Positions 15,812-23,641 of a stretch of DNA of 49,194 nucleotides are shown piece by piece. Numbering within the stretch: the first letter of the stretch is position 1; each line of letters begins with the position of its first letter. Where the stretch lies: the NCBI GenBank assembly GCA_015229005.1, contig JADGCL010000016.1, positions 1-49,194 on the forward strand, read 5' to 3'. The DNA comes from Magnetococcales bacterium (GTDB taxonomy: Bacteria; Pseudomonadota; Magnetococcia; Magnetococcales; JADGCL01). The position numbers and the translations under genes are program-made. A model generated the notes under the pieces. The model did not search any database. It saw only the letters and a list, made by a program, of their open reading frames with translations, and was not told the origin of the DNA.

Positions 15812-18136
15812 ATGGAAGGCTCTGGGTTGACAATGGATCTCGAACGTCTCCGTGCGCGTCGTTTCCTTGCGCATCTCGGCCTGGTGGTGATCACCCTTGT
15901 TGCCATGATCTGGCCGGTCGGCGATTCAGTGGCGGGTGACTCGGTTGTGGCCATCCGGATCGAAGGGATCCGGCGCATCGAGAGCGATACCGTGCGCAGC
16001 CACCTGGCGCTCGAGGTTGGGGATCGTTTTGATTCCCAGGCCATTCGGAAGAGTATCGAATCCCTGCATAAGACTGGGTTTTTCAAGGACGTGGTGATCG
16101 TTCGCGAGGGCGACGAGCTGGTGGTCCGGGTGGTTGAAAATCCGGTGATTTTCGAAATTTCCTTCGAGGGCAACGACGCCTTCGAGAAGGAAGATCTGGA
16201 AAAGCTTCTCAAGCTGAAGACCGGGGATATCCTGGATCGGGCGAGGATGGAGCGCGACCTGGGGGCGCTTCGGCAGTCCTACCGCATCAAGGGACTCTTC
16301 ATGGCGAAGGTTGCGGTCGACATCAAGCCCCTGGAGGAGAACCGGGTCGCTTTGGTCTACCGGATAGATGAGGGCGAAAAGTCGAAGGTCTCCGAGATCC
16401 GGGTCGTTGGCAACGAAGCGATTCCCGACAAGGATCTCACCAAGAACATGTTGATCCAGCCGACGGGCTGGCTGTCGTGGATCACCGACAAGGACACCTA
16501 CGATCGCGAAAAACTCCTCTACGACCAAACCCAGTTGCGCGATCTCTACCTGGATCGTGGATATGCCCGCGTGCGCGTGGACTCCTCGGTGGCGGAGTTG
16601 ACCCCGGATCGCAAGGCCTTTGTCATTACCCATACCGTGCATGAGGGGAAGCGCTATCGGTTCGCCGAGGTCAGCCTCAGTGGCGACTTTGACGAATTGC
16701 CGGAAGCCGAGTTGAAGAAGGCGCTCACCGTTGCCCAGGGGGATTGGTATTCACGCAAGAAGATGCGGGAAACGATCGAGGCATTGACGGACCTGATCGG
16801 CAATTTTGGATACGCTTTCCTCAACATCGAGCCCAAGACCGAGATCGACGACGAGGCCTTGACCATTGCCGTCCGCCTGAACATCAAGAAGGGACGCCGT
16901 GTTTATCTCAACCGGATCGAGATTGCAGGCAATACCCGGACGCGCGATGAGGTTATCCGCCGTGAGATCGGGCTTTCGGAGGGAGATCGTTTTTCGGCAG
17001 CGAAGATGCGTCGGTCGAAGAAGGATCTTGAGGCGCTCAACTTTTTCGAGACCGTTGAGATCACCACGCCCGATTCCGGAATGGAGGACCGGGTCAATCT
17101 GCAGGTGAAGGTGAGCGAAAAGCCGACCGGGACCTTCACCATCGGCGCCGGATATTCGAGTACCGAATCGTTCATTGCGACCGCCAGCGTCAGTCAGAAC
17201 AATTTTCTGGGCAGGGGCCAGAGGGTAGTATTTTCGTTCGGTCTCTCGGGGCAGACGACAGAGTTCGATCTCTCCTTCACCGAGCCTTACTTCATGGATC
17301 GGAACATGTCGGCCGGGGTGGATCTCTACAATCGCAAGGTCGACCGGAAGGCGATATCATCGTTCAAGCAGTCGACCAGCGGTGCCGCCTTTCATTTGGG
17401 TTTCCCGCTCTCTGAGGAACTTAAGAACACCCTGAGCTATGGCATATCCCGGGTCGAGATCGAGGATGTTGGCGAGTTTCCGTCGCGAGTGATTCGCGAC
17501 CAGGCTTCGCGGAGTCCCTATTTCCAATCGATGATCTCGGACAGCCTGAACTGGAACGATTTGGATGACCGCCTTTTCCCCACCAACGGAAGGCAGCACC
17601 GTCTGAGTGTCGATCTCTCCGGTCTGGGGGGGGACGTGCGTTTTGCCCGTGCCCTGACGGACCATCACCTCTACCACCGGATATTGGGGGACGAGGATTG
17701 GGTGGGCCATTGGAGAGGTCGGGTTGGGGTGGTTGAGGGACTTGGGCAAGATGTTCCGATCTTTGAGCGGTTCCAGTTGGGTGGGGCGGCCAGCCTGCGT
17801 GGTTTCAAGCCGGGCGGGATCGGTCCGCAAACGGTCGAGGGCGATGCCTTCGGCGGTGTCCACTTCGAACAGGCTTCGACCGAGGTCTTCTTCCCGATTC
17901 TGGACTTGAGCGACAAGGGAGTACGGGGGGTCGCCTTCCTGGATGCCGGGTTCCTGGGTGACTGGGATCTGCCGACGGATGTGCGGGCCCTGGATTCGAT
18001 CCGGGTGGCCACCGGGTTCGGGGTGCATTGGAATTCCCCCTTTGGGCCTTTGCGCTTCACCTTTGGGTTTCCCTTGGCCAAAGAGGATGCCGACGAGACC
18101 CGGGTTTTCGACTTCAGCATGGGGACCACACTGTGA
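15812..18136 (+). CDS. bamA: Outer membrane protein assembly factor BamA
   Basis: Omp85-family protein that folds beta-barrel proteins into the outer membrane. The 774-residue protein has a signal peptide (hydrophobic stretch LGLVVITLVAMIWPV, likely cleavage near SVAG). Five POTRA domains follow, recognisable from IRIEGIRRIESDTV, FEGNDAF, IRVVGNEAIPD, VSLSGDF and IEIAGNTRTRDEVIRRE. The rest is a C-terminal 16-strand barrel with YSSTESF, SFTEPYFMDR and the conserved loop motif LRGF within LGGAASLRGFKPG. Length is close to that of E. coli BamA. The ATG at 15812 has a GGGTGA-like site; an in-frame ATG at 15833 would also leave the signal peptide intact. It overlaps the candidate skp GTG start. 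Confidence 0.97.
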   Translation: MEGSGLTMDLERLRARRFLAHLGLVVITLVAMIWPVGDSVAGDSVVAIRIEGIRRIESDTVRSHLALEVGDRFDSQAIRKSIESLHKTGFFKDVVIVREGDELVVRVVENPVIFEISFEGNDAFEKEDLEKLLKLKTGDILDRARMERDLGALRQSYRIKGLFMAKVAVDIKPLEENRVALVYRIDEGEKSKVSEIRVVGNEAIPDKDLTKNMLIQPTGWLSWITDKDTYDREKLLYDQTQLRDLYLDRGYARVRVDSSVAELTPDRKAFVITHTVHEGKRYRFAEVSLSGDFDELPEAELKKALTVAQGDWYSRKKMRETIEALTDLIGNFGYAFLNIEPKTEIDDEALTIAVRLNIKKGRRVYLNRIEIAGNTRTRDEVIRREIGLSEGDRFSAAKMRRSKKDLEALNFFETVEITTPDSGMEDRVNLQVKVSEKPTGTFTIGAGYSSTESFIATASVSQNNFLGRGQRVVFSFGLSGQTTEFDLSFTEPYFMDRNMSAGVDLYNRKVDRKAISSFKQSTSGAAFHLGFPLSEELKNTLSYGISRVEIEDVGEFPSRVIRDQASRSPYFQSMISDSLNWNDLDDRLFPTNGRQHRLSVDLSGLGGDVRFARALTDHHLYHRILGDEDWVGHWRGRVGVVEGLGQDVPIFERFQLGGAASLRGFKPGGIGPQTVEGDAFGGVHFEQASTEVFFPILDLSDKGVRGVAFLDAGFLGDWDLPTDVRALDSIRVATGFGVHWNSPFGPLRFTFGFPLAKEDADETRVFDFSMGTTL

Positions 18137-18729
18137 GAGTGACGTTCTTGGAAGGGGCCGTTATTCGGGCCAGGAGTGGGAAGATGACGGCGGCCCTCGT
18201 CGTCTTGTCTCTGGTATTCTCACTTTCCCGTCCGGTACTGGCGGAGTCGGCCAGGAAAGACCCGCCTCAGCAGCCGTTTGCCTTTGTGGACGTGGCCCAG
18301 GTATACGCCAATTCCGAGGCGGGGCGCAGCATCATCAAGATGCTCCAGGAGAAGCAGAAGGCCAACCGCGAAAAAGAGAAGGCCATGGAGGCCGACCTCA
18401 AGAACATGAAGGCGGACCTGGCCAAGCGCCAGAGTGTTCTCAAGCCGGATGCACTCTCGGAGTTGACGACCCAGATTACCAGCAAGTTTACCGAATACAA
18501 GCGGATCGCCGAGGATAACCAGGCTGCCTTGGATCGGGAGAACAGCCACTGGAACGGCAAGATCAATGGCATGCTGGTTCGGGTTGTCAAGGAGCTGGGG
18601 GCCGAGCGTGGGTTCATTGGCATCTTTGGCCCTGGGCAGTTGCTTTACCATGATGCGAAGATCGATATCACCGCCGAGGTGTTGGAGCGTTTCAATGCCC
18701 GTACCAAAGACTGGGGTTCTGAGCGATGA
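18133..18729 (+). CDS. skp: Periplasmic chaperone Skp/OmpH family
   Basis: Periplasmic chaperone that holds unfolded outer-membrane proteins on their way to BamA. After an N-terminal hydrophobic stretch (AALVVLSLVFSLS, cleavage likely after PVLA) comes FAFVDVAQVYANSEAGRS, then a long charged coiled coil (KQKANREKEKAMEADLKNMK) typical of the jellyfish-like trimer, and a C-terminal strand region. GTG at 18133 overlaps the bamA TGA as GTGA and supplies Arg/Lys residues ahead of the hydrophobic core. ATG at 18184 has a better AGGAG site but an uncharged signal-peptide start; the choice is open. Sequence conservation in this family is low, so context carries much of the weight. Confidence 0.85.
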   Translation: MRVTFLEGAVIRARSGKMTAALVVLSLVFSLSRPVLAESARKDPPQQPFAFVDVAQVYANSEAGRSIIKMLQEKQKANREKEKAMEADLKNMKADLAKRQSVLKPDALSELTTQITSKFTEYKRIAEDNQAALDRENSHWNGKINGMLVRVVKELGAERGFIGIFGPGQLLYHDAKIDITAEVLERFNARTKDWGSER

Positions 18730-19211
18730 GTGACGGGTCCTGGCAGGACATTCTGGAGACCTTGCCCCACCGCTATCCCTTTCTCATGATCGACCGGGTA
18801 CTCGAGGTCGAACCGGGAAAGCGGATTCTGGCCTTGAAGAATGTCACCTTCAATGAACCCCAATTCACGGGTCACTTCCCCGGAAGTCCGGTCATGCCGG
18901 GGGTATTGACCCTGGAGGCGATGGCCCAGGCGAGCGCGATGCTTGCCGGTTATACGGATCCACAGGCGGTTCGGGGGAGGCTGGTCTATTTTATGACGAT
19001 CGACAAGGCCCGGTTCCGCAGGCCGGTCGTCCCGGGAGACCAGATCAAGATCGAGATGACCCTGGTCAAGCGTCGCAAAGATGTGTGGCGTTTCGCCGGC
19101 AAGGCCTTTGTCGACGGACATGTAGCGGTGGAAGCGGAGATGATGGCCATGACTCGGGAAAACGGTGAGGGAGGGCCGGATCCAGAGCAGCAGGAGGTCG
19201 GGAATTCATGA
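18726..19211 (+). CDS. fabZ: 3-hydroxyacyl-ACP dehydratase FabZ
   Basis: Hot-dog-fold dehydratase of fatty-acid elongation; it competes with LpxA/LpxD for 3-hydroxyacyl-ACP. The 161-residue protein has LPHRYPFLMIDRV and the catalytic segment NEPQFTGHFPGSPVMPGVL with TLEAMAQA, holding the active-site His and Glu. The C-terminal ~20 residues are a polar extension. It starts in an ATGA overlap with skp (18726-18729) and ends in an ATGA overlap with lpxA. lpxD, which commonly lies between skp and fabZ, is absent here. Confidence 0.97.
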   Translation: MSDGSWQDILETLPHRYPFLMIDRVLEVEPGKRILALKNVTFNEPQFTGHFPGSPVMPGVLTLEAMAQASAMLAGYTDPQAVRGRLVYFMTIDKARFRRPVVPGDQIKIEMTLVKRRKDVWRFAGKAFVDGHVAVEAEMMAMTRENGEGGPDPEQQEVGNS

Positions 19212-19978
19212 TTCACCCGACGGCCGTGGTCGACAAGCGGGCGCAGTTGGGAATCGATGTTGAGATCGGTCCCTACTCGGTGGTGGGACCGGACGTGATT
19301 CTGGAAGATCATGTCCGTCTGGGGGCCCATGTTGTCGTGGAGGGTGATACCCGGATCGGTTCGAAGACGGTCGTTTCGAGTTTTGCCTCGCTTGGCCATC
19401 CTCCCCAGGATATCCACTATGCGGGTGAGGCGACCAAGGTCGAGGTGGGGTCTGGGTGTGCGATCCGGGAATACGTCAGCATCCACCGGGGCACCCCGAA
19501 GGGTGGAGGGCTCACCCGGGTCGGTGATCATTGCATGGTCATGGCCTACGCCCACATTGCCCATGATTGTCGTGTTGGGGACCATGTCATCATGGCCAAT
19601 GCGACGACACTGGCGGGCCATGTGGAGGTTCAGGACTTCGCCAATATCGGTGGTCTGACTGCCGTGCATCAATTCGCCCGCATTGGCCAGTACGCCTTCG
19701 TGGGGGGAGCTTCGGCTATTTCCATGGATGTGGTGCCCTTTGCTTCCGCAGCTGGTAACCGGGCGCGGATTACCGGTGTCAATGTCGTGGGTATGCGTCG
19801 TGGGGGTTTTTCCGAAGAGGTGATCAAGCTCGTTCGGCAGGCGCACCGGACGATCTTTCGTTCCAATCTGCGTCTGGAAGAAGCGATCGAAGAGGTCTCC
19901 CGCCGGTTTTCTTCGCTGCCGGAGATCGAGTCGCTCCTGGAATTTTTGCAGACCGGGCAGCGGGGAATCTGTCGCTGA
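19208..19978 (+). CDS. lpxA: UDP-N-acetylglucosamine acyltransferase
   Basis: First enzyme of lipid A synthesis; transfers a 3-hydroxyacyl chain from ACP to UDP-GlcNAc. The 256-residue protein shows the left-handed beta-helix hexapeptide pattern (IHPTAVVDKRAQLGIDVEIG, PYSVVGPDVILEDHVRLG). The active-site region MVMAYAHIAHDCRVGDHVIM contains the catalytic His. IGGLTAVHQFARIG and GVNVVGMRRGGFS complete the core. The ATG overlaps the fabZ stop by four bases. Whether the acceptor is UDP-GlcNAc or its 3-amino analogue is uncertain, because a GnnA-like gene lies two genes downstream. Confidence 0.97.
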   Translation: MIHPTAVVDKRAQLGIDVEIGPYSVVGPDVILEDHVRLGAHVVVEGDTRIGSKTVVSSFASLGHPPQDIHYAGEATKVEVGSGCAIREYVSIHRGTPKGGGLTRVGDHCMVMAYAHIAHDCRVGDHVIMANATTLAGHVEVQDFANIGGLTAVHQFARIGQYAFVGGASAISMDVVPFASAAGNRARITGVNVVGMRRGGFSEEVIKLVRQAHRTIFRSNLRLEEAIEEVSRRFSSLPEIESLLEFLQTGQRGICR

Positions 19979-19993
19979 TCGGGGCGGACGAGG

Positions 19994-20911
19994 ATGGCGG
20001 AGCCATCACCACCACTGCGGTTGGGGTTGATCGCCGGGAGCGGTCGGATGCCTCTGCTGTTGGCCGAGGCCATGTCGCGAGAGGTTCGGCGGCAGGGCGG
20101 CGGGCTTTATGCGGTGGGTCATGTCGGGGAGACCGATCCGGCGTTGGTCGCACGTGTGGACGGGTTTTCTTGGGTCAGGCTTGGGCAGTTCAAGAAGATC
20201 CTCGATTATTTTGGGAGAATGCGGGTTGATCAGGCGGTCCTGGCCGGGGGAATCACCAAGTCGGCCATTTGGAGGGTTCGTCCGGACATTCTGGCACTGC
20301 GGATGGCGGGGCGGTTGCGCCATCTGAACGATGACGCGCTGTTGCGTGGGGTGGCGGCGCTGTTGGCGGAGCGGGGGATCCGGGTTCGGGCTGTCACCGA
20401 CTTCGTTCCGGAGTTGCTGGTTCCGCGAGGGGTTCTGGGGCGGTTGCGACCCACTCCGTCCCAATGGGAAGAGGCGCGGTTCGCCTGGGGAGTTGCCAAG
20501 GAAATCGGCAGGTTGGACATTGGCCAGGGGGTTGTGGTACGACAAAGGGTGATCGTTGCTGTCGAGGCCATGGAGGGGACCGATGCCATGCTGGAGCGGG
20601 CAGGTATCCTGGTCTCCGGGCGGCAAGGGGGGGGTGAGGCGGTGTTCGTCAAGGTCGCCAAACCCTTTCAGGATCGTCGCCTGGATCTTCCGACCATCGG
20701 TCCGGAGACGATCCGGGTCCTGGCCAGGAGCGGCATCCCGTTCATGGCGGTCGAGGCGGGGAGCGCGATGATGATCGATCCGGCGGCACTCCTGGGGTTG
20801 GCTGATCGCGAGGGGATCGTGGTCATCGGCTGTCGGCAGGAAGATTGGGACGCCGGGAGAGGAGCCGAGGTCCTCTGGGAGCGTGGAGAATCTGGCCATG
20901 AGGGAGTCTGA
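19994..20911 (+). CDS. lpxI: UDP-2,3-diacylglucosamine pyrophosphatase LpxI
   Basis: LpxI hydrolyses UDP-2,3-diacylglucosamine to lipid X; it replaces LpxH in many alphaproteobacteria and some other lineages. The 305-residue protein shows the DUF1009 two-domain pattern: RLGLIAGSGRMPLLLAEA, GQFKKILDYFGRMRVDQAVL with AGGITK, a C-terminal AVEAMEGTDAMLERAG, KVAKPFQDRRLDLPTIGPET and GIPFMAVEAGSAMMID. The ATG at 19994 follows GGGGCGG and GAGG. It sits between lpxA and lpxB, as expected; the following gene starts inside its 3' end. Confidence 0.95.
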   Translation: MAEPSPPLRLGLIAGSGRMPLLLAEAMSREVRRQGGGLYAVGHVGETDPALVARVDGFSWVRLGQFKKILDYFGRMRVDQAVLAGGITKSAIWRVRPDILALRMAGRLRHLNDDALLRGVAALLAERGIRVRAVTDFVPELLVPRGVLGRLRPTPSQWEEARFAWGVAKEIGRLDIGQGVVVRQRVIVAVEAMEGTDAMLERAGILVSGRQGGGEAVFVKVAKPFQDRRLDLPTIGPETIRVLARSGIPFMAVEAGSAMMIDPAALLGLADREGIVVIGCRQEDWDAGRGAEVLWERGESGHEGV

Positions 20912-21929
20912 GGTCTCTTGCCCCGATGGTCCCCGCCTGAGGGCGGCAGTCATCGGCGTGGGATATCTGGGGCGTTTCCATGCCCAGAAATACAAAGCGC
21001 TCCCCGGGGTCGAGTTGGTTGCCGTCGTCGATACCAACGAGGCCCGAGCCGGTGTGATCGCGGCGGAGCTGGGGGTTCCCTATTACTCGGACCATCGCGA
21101 TATCCCGGGATCCCTGGATCTGGTCTCGGTCGCGACCCCGACCTACGCCCATTCCCGCCTGGCCGAGGCCTGTCTGGCTGACGGCATTCATGTCCTGGTC
21201 GAAAAACCGATGACCGTTACCCTGGAGGAGGCGGATCGGCTGATCGCTTTGGCGGAAGGGGCCGGTCTGGTGCTTCAGGTCGGTCACCTCAAGCGGTTTC
21301 ACCCGGCGGTGGTGGCGCTGAGGAACAGCGGGCTCCTGAAGAGTCCCAAGTTTATCGACTCGATGCGGTTTTCCCCCTTCAAAAGTCGTTCTCTGGATGT
21401 CGATGTGGTGATGGATCTGATGATCCACGATGTGGATCTGATCCTGAATTTCGTGGGGTCGGAGCTGAAGGAGATCGAGGCGGTCGGGGCCCGGGTGGTG
21501 ACCGACCATGTCGACATTGCCAATGCCCGTTTGAAGTTTGTCAATGGCTGTGTGGCCAATGTGACAGCCTCGCGAGTGGCTCGGGATGCGGCTCGGCGGA
21601 TCCGCCTCTTTCAGAAGGATACCTTTATCTCCCTGGATTTCATTTCGCACGACATCGTGGTGATGCAGCGGGGGGATGGGACCATGGAGTTGGACGGGGT
21701 GAAGGTCCCTGCGATCACAAAGTCCACGATCGCCATCGAGTCTTATGACACTCTTGAGGCGGAGATTCGTTCCTTTTGTGATTCCGTTCGCCGGCGTTCT
21801 CCGCCGCTGGTCGGAGGACGCGATGGTCGCAAGGCTTTGGAGGTCGTCCAGCGGATTCGCGAGTCCATTCGTCAGAGTACGCGGGTGATGGAGTCCGACC
21901 TGATCGAGCTTTCTCCGGAGGCGTTTTAG
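20898..21929 (+). CDS. Gfo/Idh/MocA-family oxidoreductase in lpx cluster (GnnA-like)
   Basis: NAD(P)-dependent sugar oxidoreductase of about 343 residues. The N-terminal Rossmann fold has AVIGVGYLGRFHAQKYKAL, followed by SVATPTYAHSRLAEACL and the catalytic-lysine motif HVLVEKPMTVTLEEAD. HLKRFHPAV and DLMIHDVDLILNFVG follow in the C-terminal domain. The ATG at 20898 is preferred over the GTG at 20883, which has no usable ribosome-binding site. It overlaps lpxI by 14 bases and precedes lpxB. In Acidithiobacillus the oxidoreductase GnnA lies between lpxA and lpxB with the aminotransferase GnnB, making UDP-GlcNAc3N for amide-linked lipid A. No gnnB is seen here, so that role is only suggested by position and family. 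Confidence 0.85.
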   Translation: MRESEVSCPDGPRLRAAVIGVGYLGRFHAQKYKALPGVELVAVVDTNEARAGVIAAELGVPYYSDHRDIPGSLDLVSVATPTYAHSRLAEACLADGIHVLVEKPMTVTLEEADRLIALAEGAGLVLQVGHLKRFHPAVVALRNSGLLKSPKFIDSMRFSPFKSRSLDVDVVMDLMIHDVDLILNFVGSELKEIEAVGARVVTDHVDIANARLKFVNGCVANVTASRVARDAARRIRLFQKDTFISLDFISHDIVVMQRGDGTMELDGVKVPAITKSTIAIESYDTLEAEIRSFCDSVRRRSPPLVGGRDGRKALEVVQRIRESIRQSTRVMESDLIELSPEAF

Positions 21930-21955
21930 CCGGCTTCCCAAAGGTGGTTTGGACG

Positions 21956-23146
21956 ATGTCGGACGATTCCGCTACCGCACAGGCCTCGATCATGATGGTC
22001 GCCGGCGAGGCCTCTGGGGATCTGCTCGGGGCCATGCTTCTGGAGGAGCTGCGGTCTCTGCTTAGCCGTCCGGTCGAGGCCATGGGTATCGGTGGCCCGC
22101 GCATGCAGGCGCAGGGCTTCGTCAGCCACGGGGAGATGAATCAGCTCTCGGTGATTGGTGTGGCCGAGGTGATCGGTCGGCTTCCTGGGTTGATCCGTCT
22201 TTTTCGCCGGCTCGTTGCCTTGCTGCGGGAACGACGCCCGCAGTTGCTGGTCACCATCGACCTTCCGGACTTCAATCTGCTGTTGGCCGGGCGGGCCAGA
22301 TCTTTGGGGATCCCGGTGGTTCATTATGTCAGTCCCCAGGTCTGGGCTTGGCGTCGAGGGCGAGTCCGGAGGATCGCGGCGAAGGTGGATCATCTTCTCG
22401 CCCTTTTCCCCTTCGAGCCCGCCATCTACGAGGGGTCTGCTCTTCCGGTCACTTTTGTCGGCCACCCCTTGGCGCGTTTGATACAGACGGCGGAACCCGG
22501 GTCCGGGGAGGCATGGGAGGAAAGGCAACGATTGCGCCGGGATGCCGGTGTGGGGGAGGGGGAATCACTGGTGGCGATTCTCCCGGGGAGCCGTCTCTCG
22601 GAGTGGCATCGCCACGCGGGTTTGATGGTGACCGCTTGTGAACGACTCCGCCAGGGGAGACCGGGAACGCACTTTGTACTGGCCCTGGCGGACAATCTTT
22701 CCTCCCATCTCGCGAAGGATTTCCCGTGGCTGGTGGTTAAGGGACGGACGCAGGCCGTACTGGCGGCGGCGGATGCAGCCCTGGTGGCCTCGGGGACGGC
22801 GACGCTGGAGGCGGCCCTTGTGGGCACTCCCATGGTCGTGGTCTATCGCACGAGTTGGGCGACTTATGAAATCGGGCGTCGGGTGATTCGGGTGGATTCC
22901 ATCTCCCTGGTCAACCTGGTGGCCGGTCGGGTCCTGGTGCCCGAGCGGATCCAGGGTGAGGCGACGCCGGAGATTCTTGCGCACGACCTCTCCCGGATCC
23001 TGGATGACCCTTCGGTGGCGGCGCGGATGCGGCAGGGTTTTGCGGAGATCCGTTCCAAACTGGCTGCGCCCGCCCGCTCCGCAGCGGCGGTTGTCGCTGA
23101 TTTTCTCCTTCATCGACCGGGGGTTCCAGTCGATGGGGGGGCCTGA
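21956..23146 (+). CDS. lpxB: Lipid-A-disaccharide synthase
   Basis: GT19-family glycosyltransferase joining UDP-2,3-diacylglucosamine and lipid X into the lipid A disaccharide at the inner membrane. The 396-residue protein has MMVAGEASGDLLGAMLLEEL, MGIGGPRMQAQGF, VTIDLPDFNLLLA, VVHYVSPQVWAWRRGRVRRI, VGHPLARL, ILPGSRLSE and VASGTATLEAALVGTPMVVV. The ATG at 21956 follows AAGGTGG at good spacing; the GTG at 21944 is an alternative. It is the last lipid A gene of the run. Confidence 0.97.
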   Translation: MSDDSATAQASIMMVAGEASGDLLGAMLLEELRSLLSRPVEAMGIGGPRMQAQGFVSHGEMNQLSVIGVAEVIGRLPGLIRLFRRLVALLRERRPQLLVTIDLPDFNLLLAGRARSLGIPVVHYVSPQVWAWRRGRVRRIAAKVDHLLALFPFEPAIYEGSALPVTFVGHPLARLIQTAEPGSGEAWEERQRLRRDAGVGEGESLVAILPGSRLSEWHRHAGLMVTACERLRQGRPGTHFVLALADNLSSHLAKDFPWLVVKGRTQAVLAAADAALVASGTATLEAALVGTPMVVVYRTSWATYEIGRRVIRVDSISLVNLVAGRVLVPERIQGEATPEILAHDLSRILDDPSVAARMRQGFAEIRSKLAAPARSAAAVVADFLLHRPGVPVDGGA

Positions 23147-23176
23147 TTCCACTTTTACCCGTGCTAGGAGAGTTCC

Positions 23177-23554
23177 GTGACCGTATTGGCCATGACGATG
23201 GGCAATTTCGAATCGACGATCGACGACAATGCAATGGTCATCGTTGACTTCTGGGCCCCCTGGTGTGGACCGTGCCGGGCGTTCGGTCCCATTTTCGAGA
23301 AGGTTTCGGAACAGTATCCGGATGTGGTGTTCGCCAAGGTCAACACCGATGAGGAGCGGGAGTTGGCGGGCACTTTTCAGATTCGTTCGATCCCCACCTT
23401 GATGGTCTTCAAGGAGAAGACGATCGTCTATTCGCAGCCGGGGATGGTACCCGAAAAGGAGTTCTCCGAACTCGTGCAGAAGGTCCGGGAGTTGGACATG
23501 GAAAAGGCCCGCAAGGAAATGGCTGCAAAAAAGGCAGGACCGGACGGAGATTGA
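23177..23554 (+). CDS. Thioredoxin
   Basis: Cytoplasmic thiol-disulfide reductase of 125 residues, without signal peptide. The redox motif WAPWCGPCRAF is canonical; IVDFWAPWC, VNTDEERELAGTFQIRSIPT (with the cis-proline) and LMVFKEKTIV match the thioredoxin fold. A Lys/Glu-rich C-terminal tail of ~20 residues (MEKARKEMAAKKAG) extends beyond the usual length. The start is GTG at 23177 with AGGAG seven bases upstream. It lies 30 bases after lpxB and is the last gene of the rightward run. No convincing terminator is seen before the convergent cyclase gene. Confidence 0.92.
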   Translation: MTVLAMTMGNFESTIDDNAMVIVDFWAPWCGPCRAFGPIFEKVSEQYPDVVFAKVNTDEERELAGTFQIRSIPTLMVFKEKTIVYSQPGMVPEKEFSELVQKVRELDMEKARKEMAAKKAGPDGD

Positions 23555-23641
23555 GGGCGGATGCGGGGCTGCGAGCGGCGCCGTGCCGGGTTTGGCAGGG
23601 AAGATCTGGCGCAGCGCCGTTGCGGGTAACCCGGGTCCCGA

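Noticed and set aside
23555..23641. Terminator between convergent thioredoxin and cyclase genes
   Set aside because: GC-rich partial stems only, with no T-run on either strand.
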